64,000 nucleotides of DNA, taken from Poriferisodalis sp965231925. GTDB lineage: Bacteria; Actinomycetota; Acidimicrobiia; Acidimicrobiales; Poriferisodalaceae. Made by a program: the position numbers and the translations under genes. The DNA lies in assembly GCA_965231925.1 (NCBI GenBank), contig OZ246894.1, positions 434,001 through 498,000 on the forward strand, read 5' to 3'. Below the pieces are notes generated by a model. The model was not told where the DNA came from. It worked only from the letters and a program-made list of their open reading frames with translations, and did not search any database. How positions within the stretch are numbered: position 1 is the stretch's first letter; each line of letters begins with the position of its first letter. Shown here in pieces: positions 51,960-61,600 of the stretch.

Positions 51960-52265
51960 TCAATCGGGGGATTCTGGCGTGCGTTCGTAGAACTGCACAT
52001 AGAACGCGGCGTCGTGCGCGGGTTCGATGTGATGGCTGACGCCGGGCACGATCGGAACGCGTTCTCCCGCCGCTGCGCGGACTCGCCGCGGCGAGTCGTC
52101 GACGAACAGCACCGAGCCGTCGAGCACGACGAGTTCGGCCCACGTCGATGTCACATGGGACGTGGTCAGCGCCGGGGGGACGGTGGCGGCGTCGAACGTG
52201 GGTGTTCGGCGAGCCGGCGTGGCCCCAGCGGGAACCCGTGGACTGTCTGGCGTGATGAGCCGAAA
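51960..52265 (-). pseudogene. DUF1971/TehB-like cupin gene without a start
   Basis: The reading frame matches the small cupin family DUF1971: 'TFDAATVPPALTTSHVTSTW', 'AELVVLDGSVLFVDDSPRRV' and 'GVSHHIEPAHDAAFYVQFY'. The family's N-terminal start region is absent: upstream in frame there is only a TAG at about 52266-52268 and no usable start until GTG 52154, which would remove the first beta strands. So it is either truncated or starts unconventionally. A further remnant is at 53817-53925. Confidence 0.6.
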
Positions 52266-52480
52266 CTACGCGACCGAGCGCACGCGAACCGCAGCCGCAT
52301 CTGCGGGCGCTCCGAAATTCGGTCGACAGCCTGCACCGGAACAGGCAATCTGGTGCTGTGCCGGAGAGGAGCGCCACCAAAGCGGCACCAGACTCCGCGG
52401 ACGCAACGCACCAGCGGCCGGGGCCACCGGCGTCAGACCGTGCTCCTATAGCTTGAAATCTTGAGGAAGGAGGTGTCGAA

Positions 52481-53134
52481 ATGGCTGATGTGCTGAGCAT
52501 CGCAGCGAGCATGGTCGCTCGCGAACTTGAGATGACTTCGATGCGGTTGCAAAAGCTCCTGTATTACGCACATGGCTGTCATTTGGCCACGCACGGCACT
52601 CCTCTGTTCTCCGACAGGATCGAAGCTTGGTCGAATGGCCCGGTGGTCCGGGCCGTCTTCAGTGAGCACCGGGGGTGGAAGACGTTGCGTCACCCGTGGC
52701 CGGGCACTGGGCGAGCGGGTGCTGCGGACGCACTCGACCAGCACGAGAAAGACACGCTCGAGACTGTTCAGCAGGCGCTCGCCGACTTCTCGGCCGACGA
52801 GCTCGTCGAGTGCACGCACGGAGAGGCTCCCTGGCGTGATGCCCGCGGCGAATTGGCTGACGACGCGTGGTCGAATGTCGAAATCCCGGACGAGTCGATC
52901 AGAGGCTTCTTTGCGGCTGCGCTCATGGCTGGCGACGAGCCATCACAAGACGAATTCGGGGCTGCGTTGCTCAGCCTGTATTGCGAGTACGCCGCCCGTC
53001 GTGCATTCATGCCGCCCGTGTTCCGCGACGCAGACGAACTCGACGAATGGCATCGGCAGCTTGACGACGCCCCCGAGCATCTGGACGGCCTCCGGTCGTT
53101 CATGAATGCACCTTCGGTGTTCGACCCTGCGTGA
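52481..53134 (+). CDS. Panacea-domain (DUF4065) antitoxin
   Basis: 217 residues, ATG with GAGGAAGGAGGTG upstream. The Panacea/SocA-like domain is clear: 'VLSIAASMVARELEMTSMRL', 'QKLLYYAHGCHLATHGTPLF', 'DRIEAWSNGPVVRAVFSEH'. Panacea proteins act as antitoxins to many unrelated toxins (PanAT systems). The stop overlaps the GTG of the next gene (GTGA at 53131-53134), so the GNAT protein is the expected toxin. Residues after about 150 vary between members and may fit the specific toxin. Confidence 0.88.
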   Translation: MADVLSIAASMVARELEMTSMRLQKLLYYAHGCHLATHGTPLFSDRIEAWSNGPVVRAVFSEHRGWKTLRHPWPGTGRAGAADALDQHEKDTLETVQQALADFSADELVECTHGEAPWRDARGELADDAWSNVEIPDESIRGFFAAALMAGDEPSQDEFGAALLSLYCEYAARRAFMPPVFRDADELDEWHRQLDDAPEHLDGLRSFMNAPSVFDPA

Positions 53135-53652
53135 ACATCCGATATCCGCGGCCCGTGCCGTTGAATCGGCGGCATAACACGCGCACGTTTGCATCCCGGT
53201 CCGAAGACCAGACGAGGTGGCTCAGAGGGCCCGCCGAGCAGCAGATAACGCCTGGCGGAACCGCGAGAACCTATGTCGTCACGGCCTCCGAGGATTCCCA
53301 TGAGATTGCGGCCTACTTCGCATGGTGCATGACCGCAGAAACGATCGAGAGTCTGCCTGAGAGGTTCACTGTCGGAACAGGCAGATACCCGCAGCCGTAC
53401 GCGCTCTTGGCCCGCCTGGCGGTGGACGTCAACCATGAGGGACGCGGCTTGGGCAGCAGTCTCGTTCGCGATGTGCTCCGCAGAACGCTCGCCGTCAGTT
53501 CCGAGATTGGATGCCGCGGCCTGCTGATCGATGCGGAAACCGATGAAGCATCACGCTTCTACCAGCATCTCTTCCCCGAATTCGTCGAGTCTCGGACCCG
53601 TCAGCGGCGTCTTTGCATCCTCACAAAGCAGATCCGCTCATCGCTCGACTGA
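53131..53652 (+). CDS. GNAT acetyltransferase, likely toxin
   Basis: 173 residues from GTG 53131. GNAT core: 'EIAAYFAWCMTAETIESLPE' (strand with substrate side), 'ALLARLAVDVNHEGRGLGSS' with the acetyl-CoA loop (Arg-Gly-x-Gly), 'CRGLLIDAETDEASRFYQHL'. This is the layout of TacT/AtaT-like toxins that acetylate charged tRNA. Normally these pair with RHH (DUF1778) antitoxins; here the partner is a Panacea protein. Toxin role is inferred from the coupling and from the PanAT concept. Confidence 0.82.
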   Translation: MNIRYPRPVPLNRRHNTRTFASRSEDQTRWLRGPAEQQITPGGTARTYVVTASEDSHEIAAYFAWCMTAETIESLPERFTVGTGRYPQPYALLARLAVDVNHEGRGLGSSLVRDVLRRTLAVSSEIGCRGLLIDAETDEASRFYQHLFPEFVESRTRQRRLCILTKQIRSSLD

Positions 53653-53970
53653 GCTGGCGTATCAGACATAGTTCTGTTTGCCGCCTCGCGCCTGACGGCG
53701 CGTATTGTGTCCCGCTCGGCGGTGCCCGACGCGTTGAGTCCTGGAAAGACGTAACCCCGGCCGTTTGCCGAAGCAGGGAGGGCCTGTCGGAATTTCTGTA
53801 TATCCGGTCGTGGTGGTGTTCATCGAATGTCGTCGACGAACAGCACCGAGCCGTCGACCACGACGAGTTCGGCCCGTGTCGATGTCACATGGGACGTGGT
53901 CAGCGCCGCGGGGACGAAGGCAGGGACCCGATAGTCAGTTCGCCACGCTGATCGGCTATTCGCGGAGCAC
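53653..53970. pseudogene. Debris block: three gene/repeat remnants
   Basis: No intact gene. 53653-53700 copies the 3' end of the small gene at 49987-50184; 53717-53781 is repeat B copy 2; 53817-53925 (minus) copies the middle of the DUF1971-like gene ('PAALTTSHVTSTRAELVVVD' + 'GSVLFVDD'). All three sources lie within 5 kb upstream. Confidence 0.7.
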
Positions 53971-56900
53971 TTAGTCAAGCGACGTCCGGGTCCACTGAAC
54001 GGCATCGGGCGACGCGAGATGGTACGAACTCCAGCACCCGATCGTCCCGTTAGCCCGCAGCCCGCAGCTGTGCACTTTACCGGTCGACAGGGAGGTGAAC
54101 TCCCGGGCGAGGCGCACCATGTAGTCCGACGGCGTCTCGCCCCAGCAGATCGCCGCGCCGTCGGTCCGCAGCCCGCATGAGAAGAAGCGACCCGTGGTGA
54201 CCGCGGCGAACGGCCCCGTCACGGTGAAGGCCTCGGAGTTCCTTCCCAGCCCGCCCCAGCATTCGATGTCCGCGTCGGTGGTGATGCCGCACGATTGCCA
54301 GACACCGGCCGAGACACTGCTGAACGATCCCTGCGGCGCTTCCAGCTGACCGTCTCGATTGCTGCCCCAGCAGACCACTTGGTGGTCGATGCGTACCCCG
54401 CAGGAGTGCTCATCGCCCGCTGACACATCGATGAAGGCTGCTCGAGGGGCATCGGTTTGACCGTTGCTGTTGTCGCCCCAGCACTCCACGTTTCCGCTGG
54501 GCAGAAGACCGCACGAGTGTGAGGTGCCGCTGGTCACGGCGGCGAAATCCGCCGGCGGCGCATCGGCTTGTCCGTAGAAGTTGCCGCCCCGGCTACTGGG
54601 CCAGCACTCGACGCCTCCCTCGGTGCGCAGACCGCAGGTATGCAGGCTGCCCGCAGACAGGCCCGAGAAGACTGTCGGGGGCGGGGCGATGTGATCTGTC
54701 CGTTTGGACCAGCACTCAGCGGATCCGTCGCTGCGCAGACCGCAGCTGTGGTCCAGGCCCGCAGTGACGTCAACGAACACTCCCGCTGCAGGCTCACTGG
54801 CAGCGGCATCATTTTCGCCCCAGCAGGTGACCATTCCGTCGGCGTCCAGCCCGCAGGAATGGGAGGATCCCGCCGAGACCGTCAAGAACGTCCCGGTGAC
54901 GACCTCGTCGCCTGGCCAGTAGTCGGTGATTTCGCCCCAGTGGTCGTTGCCCCAGCAGAGCACCGTTCCGTTGGTTCGGACTGCACACGAGTTTCGCTCG
55001 CCGGCCGCCACCGAGACGAATTCGCCATCGGGGCTGCTGGCCTGACCGTATTCGTCGTTGCCCCAGCATTGGACAGTGCCGTCGGTGAACAGGCCGCAGG
55101 CGTGGCGCTCGCCAGCCGAGACGGCTCGAAACCTGCCTGCAGGCGTGTCGAGATGCGCGTTAGCACCGGAGGTGTCCCAGCAGCTCGCCGTGGCATCAGG
55201 GCGAATACCACAGGTGACATAGCCGCCAGCCGACACCGAAGCGAACGGCTCTGGAGGAATTTCAGGAAGCTGGGATCGGTCACCCCAGCACTCGACAATG
55301 CCGTCGTGGTACAGGCCGCAGTTGTGCCGCGTGCCCGAGGTCACCGCCACGAAACCACCGTCGGTGGGCGGCGTCCTGGTCCCGTGTCCGTCATCGCCCC
55401 AGCACTCGATGAACCCGTCCACGCGAACGCCGCACGACTGCCACCAGCCTGCTGAGACATCTATGAACTGGCCCGAAGGCGCGTACGCCTTCCCGGCCTC
55501 GTTGTTGCCCCAGCACACCGCGCTCTGATCTGCGGCGAGTCCGCACGAGTGCGTGCGGCTCGAAGAGATCTTCGTGATTCTGTTGACGACCTTTTGTGCA
55601 TAGGCGGGCCGTGCTTCATCGGAATCGACCCGATTCTGGATCGGTTCGGGGTCGGACGTCCCGATCAGCGAATCATCCGGATCGTCTGCGGCTTCGGCAG
55701 GCGGGAGCTCTGACCAGTGCACGAAGGACGGCCTCGGCTTCCAGGAAGGACTCCAACACTCAAGCGTGCCGTCGCCGCGCAAACCGCAGGAATGACGGCT
55801 TCCAGCGGTGACCGAGCTGAAGTTGCCCAAGGGAGCATTGGCTTGGCCTTCTTCGTTGTAGCCCCAGCACCTGAGGGTCTTGTCATCTCGAAGAGCGCAG
55901 GAGTGGGCGTCGCCTGCCGCGACGGATACGAATGCCCCGGCCCGTGCGTCTGTCTGGCCGTGGGGGTTGTCGCCCCAGCATGTGAGGGTGTTGTCGGTGC
56001 TCACTGCGCAGGTGTGGTTGTTTCCGGCGCTGACGGTGTTGAAGGTTCCTTGTGGTGCGTCTGTCTGGCCGTGGGGGTTGTCGCCCCAGCATGTGAGGGT
56101 GTTGTCGGTGCTCACTGCGCAGGTGTGGTTGTTTCCGGCGCTGACGGTGTTGAAGGTTCCTTGTGGTGCGTCTGTCTGGCCGTGGGGGTTGTCGCCCCAG
56201 CATGTGAGGGTGTTGTCGGTGCTCACTGCGCAGGTGTGGTTGTTTCCGGCGCTGACGGTGTTGAAGGTTCCTTGTGGTGCGTCTGTCTGGCCGTGGGGGT
56301 TGTCGCCCCAGCATGTGAGGGTGTTGTCGGTGCTCACTGCGCAGGTGTGGTTGTTTCCGGCGCTGACGGTGTTGAAGGTTCCTTGTGGTGCGTCTGCTTG
56401 GCCGTGGGGGTTGTCGCCCCAGCATGTGAGGGTGTTGTCGGTGCTCACTGCGCAGGTGTGGTTGTTTCCGGCGCTGACGGTGTTGAACGTGCCGTGCGGC
56501 GCGTCCACGAGACCGATGGCCTGGGGATTGATGGTCTTCCAGCATTCGATGACGTCGTCGGTCCGCAGCCCGCAGATGAACGAGTACCCAGTCGACACTG
56601 CGTCGAATGTGCCTGTTGGCACGAACGCGGAATCCCAGCACTCAATGGCGCCGCCCGGCCGCCGGCCACAGCTGTAGCCCCATCCGGCGGAGACACCGAC
56701 AAAGGCACCGGTGGGCGGCATCGGTTGGTAATCGTCGCCATCAGGCCAGTTCAAGATGTTCCATTCGGCGTTCCCCCAGCACTCGACTGACTCGTCGACG
56801 CGCAGACCGCACGAATTTGCCGCGCCTGCGGAGACATGTTCGAAAGCGCCTGCGGGTGCATCGGTTTGACCGTCGTCGTTGTTGCCCCAGCACTCGGCCG

Positions 56901-57558
56901 TCCCGTCGACCCGCAGCGCACACGTATGCAGTAGACCGGCGGAGATTTCGTCAAAAGTGCCTGCGGGTGCATCGGTTTGACCGTCGTCGTTGTTGCCCCA
57001 GCACTCTGCCTCGCCGCTGAGGCGAAGAGCGCATGTATGCGCCCCGCCAGCAGTGGCCTGAGCGAACTCTCCGGCCGGCGCGCTGGCTTGACCCTCGAGA
57101 TTGTTGCCCCAGCATTCGATCGTGCCGTCGGTGCGAAGACCGCACGAATGAGAGGCCCCGACGGCGATGCCGTTGAACGCCCCGTCGGGCGCGTCTGCCA
57201 GCCCATAGATATTGGCACCCCAGCATTCGACGCTGCGGTCGCCGAGCAGCGCGCACCCATGAGCGAAGCCGACGACCACATCTACGATCCGTCCGTCCGT
57301 TGTCGCGCCGCCGTGGTCTTCGTCGCCCGGCTCTGCCTCTCGAGAAGGCGCGGAAGCGACCGGTTCGACCTCGGAGGTTCCCGAATCGAAGGTGGGAGCG
57401 ACCGGATCGTCGCCAGTGTCGACAGGGTTCGGGGTCGTGTTCCCCGACGTGCAGCCTGCGGCGAGGAGCACGATTGCAGCCAACGACCAGCACACCCGAG
57501 TGCGCAGCCCTCGCACGCCGGTGCCGTAACGGAATTCCCTGTCCATCGTCATCTCCAT
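53971..57558 (-). CDS. Giant RCC1-repeat lipoprotein
   Basis: 1195 residues. Signal peptide 'RVCWSLAAIVLLAAGC' with lipobox at about Cys36, then an acidic linker to about 85. The rest is RCC1-like units of 37-40 residues with 'CGLRTDGTIECWGNN' style cores, interrupted around residue 620-660 by a charged linker that separates two propeller-like blocks. Five consecutive 37-residue units are almost identical (see 55952-56506). Predicted to sit outside the membrane and bind an unknown partner. Overlaps the end of the next RCC1 gene by 10 bases, so the two form an operon with this one second. Confidence 0.88.
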   Translation of the reverse strand: MEMTMDREFRYGTGVRGLRTRVCWSLAAIVLLAAGCTSGNTTPNPVDTGDDPVAPTFDSGTSEVEPVASAPSREAEPGDEDHGGATTDGRIVDVVVGFAHGCALLGDRSVECWGANIYGLADAPDGAFNGIAVGASHSCGLRTDGTIECWGNNLEGQASAPAGEFAQATAGGAHTCALRLSGEAECWGNNDDGQTDAPAGTFDEISAGLLHTCALRVDGTAECWGNNDDGQTDAPAGAFEHVSAGAANSCGLRVDESVECWGNAEWNILNWPDGDDYQPMPPTGAFVGVSAGWGYSCGRRPGGAIECWDSAFVPTGTFDAVSTGYSFICGLRTDDVIECWKTINPQAIGLVDAPHGTFNTVSAGNNHTCAVSTDNTLTCWGDNPHGQADAPQGTFNTVSAGNNHTCAVSTDNTLTCWGDNPHGQTDAPQGTFNTVSAGNNHTCAVSTDNTLTCWGDNPHGQTDAPQGTFNTVSAGNNHTCAVSTDNTLTCWGDNPHGQTDAPQGTFNTVSAGNNHTCAVSTDNTLTCWGDNPHGQTDARAGAFVSVAAGDAHSCALRDDKTLRCWGYNEEGQANAPLGNFSSVTAGSRHSCGLRGDGTLECWSPSWKPRPSFVHWSELPPAEAADDPDDSLIGTSDPEPIQNRVDSDEARPAYAQKVVNRITKISSSRTHSCGLAADQSAVCWGNNEAGKAYAPSGQFIDVSAGWWQSCGVRVDGFIECWGDDGHGTRTPPTDGGFVAVTSGTRHNCGLYHDGIVECWGDRSQLPEIPPEPFASVSAGGYVTCGIRPDATASCWDTSGANAHLDTPAGRFRAVSAGERHACGLFTDGTVQCWGNDEYGQASSPDGEFVSVAAGERNSCAVRTNGTVLCWGNDHWGEITDYWPGDEVVTGTFLTVSAGSSHSCGLDADGMVTCWGENDAAASEPAAGVFVDVTAGLDHSCGLRSDGSAECWSKRTDHIAPPPTVFSGLSAGSLHTCGLRTEGGVECWPSSRGGNFYGQADAPPADFAAVTSGTSHSCGLLPSGNVECWGDNSNGQTDAPRAAFIDVSAGDEHSCGVRIDHQVVCWGSNRDGQLEAPQGSFSSVSAGVWQSCGITTDADIECWGGLGRNSEAFTVTGPFAAVTTGRFFSCGLRTDGAAICWGETPSDYMVRLAREFTSLSTGKVHSCGLRANGTIGCWSSYHLASPDAVQWTRTSLD
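55952..56506 (-). repeat. Five tandem 111-bp repeats in the RCC1 gene
   Basis: Units begin at 55952, 56063, 56174, 56285 and 56396 and are nearly identical in DNA, including synonymous positions; one has 'gcttgg' instead of 'gtctgg'. Each encodes 'GDNPHGQTDAPQGTFNTVSA' + 'GNNHTCAVSTDNTLTCW'. Their identity compared with the diverged units around them indicates recent expansion or gene conversion. Confidence 0.95.
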
Positions 57559-60500
57559 CGCACGAACTCAGGAGCGGGCAGGAATGCAGGCCCCCAGCAT
57601 TCGACGGTCGCGTCGGTACGCAGGCCGCATGTGTGCGTCTGAGCTGCTTGGACAGCGGTGAATGTCCCGGCGGGCGGTTCGGCCTGGCCGTCTTCGTTGC
57701 TGCCCCAGCACTCGACAGTGCCGTCGAGTCGCAGACCGCAGCTGTGCCTCCACCCGGCCGAGACAGAAGCGAATGTCCCAAGGGGTGGTTCTGCCTGACC
57801 CAGGTTGTTCGCACCCCAGCAGGCGACCGTCATGTCGGTGCGCCGAGCACAGGTGTGCAGGCTCCCCGCGGACACGTCCAGGAAGGATCCCTCCGGGGGT
57901 CCGGCTGGCCCGTGGTTATGGCCCCAGCAAACCGGCGTGGCGTCGGTGCGAACCCCGCAGGAATGGAACTCGCCGGCCGAGACCGAAATGAAGTCGCCCT
58001 CGGGCGCGTTGCTTTGGCCATGCCTGTTGGCTCCCCAGCAGGCAATCGCTCCATCGATGCGCAGTCCGCACGAATGTGTGTCGCCAGCATCGATCATGAC
58101 GAACGTTCCCACCGGTGGAGACCGTCGTTCAAGTCCGTCTGGACCCCAGCACGAGAGCGTCCCATGAGCCCGGAGGCCGCAGGTGAACCCAAGCCCGGCG
58201 GTGACCGCGGTGAAAACACCCTCGGGAGCGAATGCGTCGACCGTGTGGGTGGCTCCCCAGCACTCGACGGTCCCGTCGTCCCGGATGCCGCACGAGTGCC
58301 ATGTGCCGGCCGATACTGCGGCGAACCTGCCGCCGGGGGCTACAGCTGCCAGCGGTGCGAAAACAGAGTCTTTGAGGCCGAAGTGGCCCCAGCAGGTCAC
58401 CTCGAAGTCGATATGCATGCCGCAGGAATGCTCTTCGCCGACGGACAGCGCAACAAATGTCTCGTCGGGCGGAACGGTCTGACGTTGGTAGTTCTCGCCC
58501 CAGCACTCGGCCCTCCCATCACTTCCCAGCGCGCACGCGTGGTTCGAGCCAGCAGCAATTGCACCGAAGTGGCCGCCGGGCGGGCTCACTGGCACGTCGC
58601 TGTCGGGGAATCCCCAGTACGGCTGACCCCAGCAATCAACGGTGCCGTCGATACGCAAGCCGCAGGTCTGGCTGTAGCCAGCCGATACCGCCGCGAAGCT
58701 GCCCGATGGCGCGTCGGACTGCCCCCTCCTGTTGTCTCCCCAACAGGCGACTGTGCCATCGACTCCGATTGCACAGGCATGGAACACGCCGGAGGAGATT
58801 GCTGTGTGTCGACCGGCGGGGGTGTCCAGTTCGCCATACGAATCGCTGCCTTGGCAGTCGATGGTCCCGTCGAATCGAAGCCCGCAATCGTGACCGGCGC
58901 CCGATGACACGCTGGCGAATATGCCTTCGAGAGGGTCGATCCCGAATGGCACGCCGTTGCCGTCGAGCATGCTGTAGATGCCTCCCCAGCATTCCGTGGT
59001 GCCGTCAGTCCGCAGCCCGCAGGTGTGCCAGATCCCAGCGGTCACGTCGGTGAACGTTCCCGCGGGTGCGTCGGACTGGCCCCGGCGGTTGTCGCCCCAG
59101 CACGAGACCGTCTCGTCGGGGCCGATTGCACATGTGTGGTGTGGGCCAGAGGTGAGCCTGCGGCCATGTGACTCGGAGACCAGCAGGCCCGTTCCTGCAT
59201 CGATCCGATCATCTGGCTCTGACTGCGTGCCCGGGCTGTCGCTGTCATTGAGACCGTCGGCCGGCGGAGCGCTGTCGAGCTCGACACCCGTGTCGGAGTC
59301 AAGCGTGGCAGGCGGCGACTCCGAATTCGACGTCCAACGCACGAAGCTCGGCGTGAGCACCGATGACGGACCCCAGCATCGGATCGATGCGTCGGTGCGT
59401 ATGCCACAAGAGTGGGTCTCTCCCGCAGAGACGTTGACGAACGCGCCGTCGGGCGTGTCGGTCTGACCGTGCATGCTGTCGCCCCAGCATTCGATCGTTG
59501 CGTCGGTGCGTATGCCACAGGAGTGATGTCGTCCTGCGGTGACGGCCGTGAACGTCCCCTCCGGCGCATCTGCTTGGCCGTAGGTATTGCTGCCCCAACA
59601 GTCGATCTCTCCATTGGTGCGCACCCCGCAGGAGTGTTCGAATTCGGCGTCGATGCTGCTCATCGCTACCGTCACATCGTGCTGCTTGAGATCGCGGGCG
59701 CCCCAGCACTCAACGGTCCCTTCGGCGCGCAGTCCGCAGGAGTGCCTGCGTCCGGTCGCGACGGTGACGAACGCACCGGCCGGCGCGTCAAGCTGATCGG
59801 CGTCATTTGCACCCCAGCAGCTCACCGTGCCGCTGGTGCGCAGCCCGCACGTGTGCCGCTGGCTGGCCGACACGGCAGTGAACTGGCCGATCGGAGCGTC
59901 GGCTTGCTGCCTGTCATTCGCGCCCCAGCACTCGATGGTGCGGTCGAATCGCAACCCGCATGAGTGCGTCCGACCTGAGGAGACCACTTCGAAACGCCCG
60001 TCCGGCGGCGCAGTTGCCAGCGAGTCCCGAGCCCCCCAACAAACAGCGGACTCGGCAACCGTCACGGCGCAAGAATGATCGCCACCTGCCGAAACGGAAG
60101 TGAACGACCCGGCCGGAGCTTCGATGAGCCGGCGGGTGCCCCCACCCCAGCAGACCACGCCTCCATCGGCCTGCAAGGCGCAGGAATGGTCGCCGCCTGA
60201 GTGCACGGCGGTGAATGTGCCTGGCGGCGGTTCGGCTTGGCCGTCGTCGTTGCTGCCCCAGCACTCGACAGTTCCTTCGGCGCGCAGCCCGCACGAGTGC
60301 ACTTCACCCGCTGAGACGGCGGTGAATGTGCCTGGTGCCGGTTCGGCTTGGCCGTCGTCGTTGCTGCCCCAGCACTCAACGGTTCCTTCGGCGCGCAGCC
60401 CGCACGAGTGCACTGCGCCCGCCGAGACCGCCTGGAACGGCCCACCTGGGGAGTCAACTTGTCCCTCCCGGGTTCGGCCCCAGCATTTGATGCTGTTGTC

Positions 60501-61160
60501 GGAATCCAGGCCGCAGGTGTGAAACAGTCCGGCATCGAGAGCGAGGAATCGCCCGGGCGGCGCTTCGGACTGATGTTCGCTGTTGTTCCCCCAGCATTCG
60601 ACAGTCCCCTCGGCGCGCAGCCCGCAGGAATGCAGCCCGCCTGCGACGACCGCTGCGAAGGAGCCGGCCGGTGCGTCAGAGCGTTCAGAGGTGGTGTTCC
60701 CCCAGCATTCGACAGTCCCCTCGGCGCGCAGTCCGCATGAATGTGTTGAACCCGCCGAGACGGCGGCGAATGCTCCCGGCGGCGGTTCGGCTTGGCCATC
60801 TTCGTTCGCGCCCCAGCACCACAGAACGCCATCGGAATCCACAGCACAGGCGTGGCTGCTGCTCACCGAAATGGCTGAAGCGTGTATCGAGATTGCTTCG
60901 CCTGTGGGCTCCGTTGCCGGTGCGGTCTCGAGCGGTGCGGCCTCGGAGGCTTCCTCGAGCGCTGTGTCGGCCGAAGGAGCGTCCGGCGCGCACGCGCTTG
61001 CGAGCAGTGCCCAGCAAGTCAGTGCCACCAAGGGAATCCTCACCGCAGCTGCCGCTGGCAGACGCGAACGACGATGGACACTGCCCTGCCGACGATGGCG
61101 TCGCCGAGGGGGAAGTCCAAACTCACGGCGCTCGGCGCTCCGCTCACCCTGCTGCAGCAC
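57549..61160 (-). CDS. Giant RCC1-repeat lipoprotein (first of operon)
   Basis: Up to 1203 residues. The start is uncertain: ATG 61160 gives a long Arg-rich leader, while GTG 61043 gives a compact signal peptide 'VRIPLVALTCWALLASAC' with lipobox LASAC. An acidic Ala/Glu/Thr linker follows, then about 27 RCC1-like units ('CGLRAEGTVECWGSNDDGQA' is the recurrent core), split by a linker near residue 625-660 into two blocks, the same plan as the neighbour. Cys pairs in each unit could form disulfides outside the cell. Overlaps the next gene by 10 bases. Confidence 0.88.
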   Translation of the reverse strand: MLQQGERSAERREFGLPPRRRHRRQGSVHRRSRLPAAAAVRIPLVALTCWALLASACAPDAPSADTALEEASEAAPLETAPATEPTGEAISIHASAISVSSSHACAVDSDGVLWCWGANEDGQAEPPPGAFAAVSAGSTHSCGLRAEGTVECWGNTTSERSDAPAGSFAAVVAGGLHSCGLRAEGTVECWGNNSEHQSEAPPGRFLALDAGLFHTCGLDSDNSIKCWGRTREGQVDSPGGPFQAVSAGAVHSCGLRAEGTVECWGSNDDGQAEPAPGTFTAVSAGEVHSCGLRAEGTVECWGSNDDGQAEPPPGTFTAVHSGGDHSCALQADGGVVCWGGGTRRLIEAPAGSFTSVSAGGDHSCAVTVAESAVCWGARDSLATAPPDGRFEVVSSGRTHSCGLRFDRTIECWGANDRQQADAPIGQFTAVSASQRHTCGLRTSGTVSCWGANDADQLDAPAGAFVTVATGRRHSCGLRAEGTVECWGARDLKQHDVTVAMSSIDAEFEHSCGVRTNGEIDCWGSNTYGQADAPEGTFTAVTAGRHHSCGIRTDATIECWGDSMHGQTDTPDGAFVNVSAGETHSCGIRTDASIRCWGPSSVLTPSFVRWTSNSESPPATLDSDTGVELDSAPPADGLNDSDSPGTQSEPDDRIDAGTGLLVSESHGRRLTSGPHHTCAIGPDETVSCWGDNRRGQSDAPAGTFTDVTAGIWHTCGLRTDGTTECWGGIYSMLDGNGVPFGIDPLEGIFASVSSGAGHDCGLRFDGTIDCQGSDSYGELDTPAGRHTAISSGVFHACAIGVDGTVACWGDNRRGQSDAPSGSFAAVSAGYSQTCGLRIDGTVDCWGQPYWGFPDSDVPVSPPGGHFGAIAAGSNHACALGSDGRAECWGENYQRQTVPPDETFVALSVGEEHSCGMHIDFEVTCWGHFGLKDSVFAPLAAVAPGGRFAAVSAGTWHSCGIRDDGTVECWGATHTVDAFAPEGVFTAVTAGLGFTCGLRAHGTLSCWGPDGLERRSPPVGTFVMIDAGDTHSCGLRIDGAIACWGANRHGQSNAPEGDFISVSAGEFHSCGVRTDATPVCWGHNHGPAGPPEGSFLDVSAGSLHTCARRTDMTVACWGANNLGQAEPPLGTFASVSAGWRHSCGLRLDGTVECWGSNEDGQAEPPAGTFTAVQAAQTHTCGLRTDATVECWGPAFLPAPEFVRWR

Positions 61161-61363
61161 CTCCCATCAGCTGCCGGTGATGCTCCAGTGCCGAGGCTCG
61201 TCGGGCGGGGTGTACAGGCCGTAGGTCGCGGCATCACCTGCCAGCGGAACGCTACTGAGTCGCGACAGTTACCCGCATTCCGTTGTGCCAAACGTCAAGA
61301 GAGTGACGCCATGCTTTGCGGAGGAACTCCGGCATCTAGGCTTTCGCTGCGGTCCTGAGCTTC

Positions 61364-61585
61364 TTGGGTGCGTGCAGCAGCGAACCAAACGGCGAGTCAG
61401 GCGGGGCAGGGTCGGCACTGCCAATTGCCTCGGTGGCGGTGGGCAGGGGGTTCGTCTGCGGCCTTGTCGACGACGGCTCGGTCGACTGCTGGGGCGCAGT
61501 GACCCGTGCACCGGGCGGCGTGGACTTCGAGCCGTTCCCACAGGCCTTCGCCGAGCAACGGGCCAAGGCAACGTTCGGGTTCTGA
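61364..61585 (+). pseudogene. Stub of a small RCC1-type lipoprotein
   Basis: Reads 'AAVLSFLGACSSEPNGESGG' (lipobox-like LGAC) and one RCC1 unit 'VAVGRGFVCGLVDDGSVDCW', then ends. A TAG lies 8 codons before the Cys and no ATG or GTG precedes the signal core; TTG 61364 cuts the signal peptide. Opposite strand to the large RCC1 genes. Probably a fragment left by rearrangement; a very short functional lipoprotein is less likely. Bases 61161-61363 are otherwise empty. Confidence 0.5.
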
Positions 61586-61600
61586 CCAGCCGGACAGTGG

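Noticed and set aside
55952..56506. CRISPR-like array
   Set aside because: Repeats are directly adjacent 111-bp coding units without spacers, so this is a protein repeat.
55717..56790. Long plus-strand frame with perfect peptide repeats opposite the RCC1 gene
   Set aside because: The repeats arise from the 111-bp DNA repeats of the minus-strand gene. No start context or homology; the RCC1 frame has the signal peptide.
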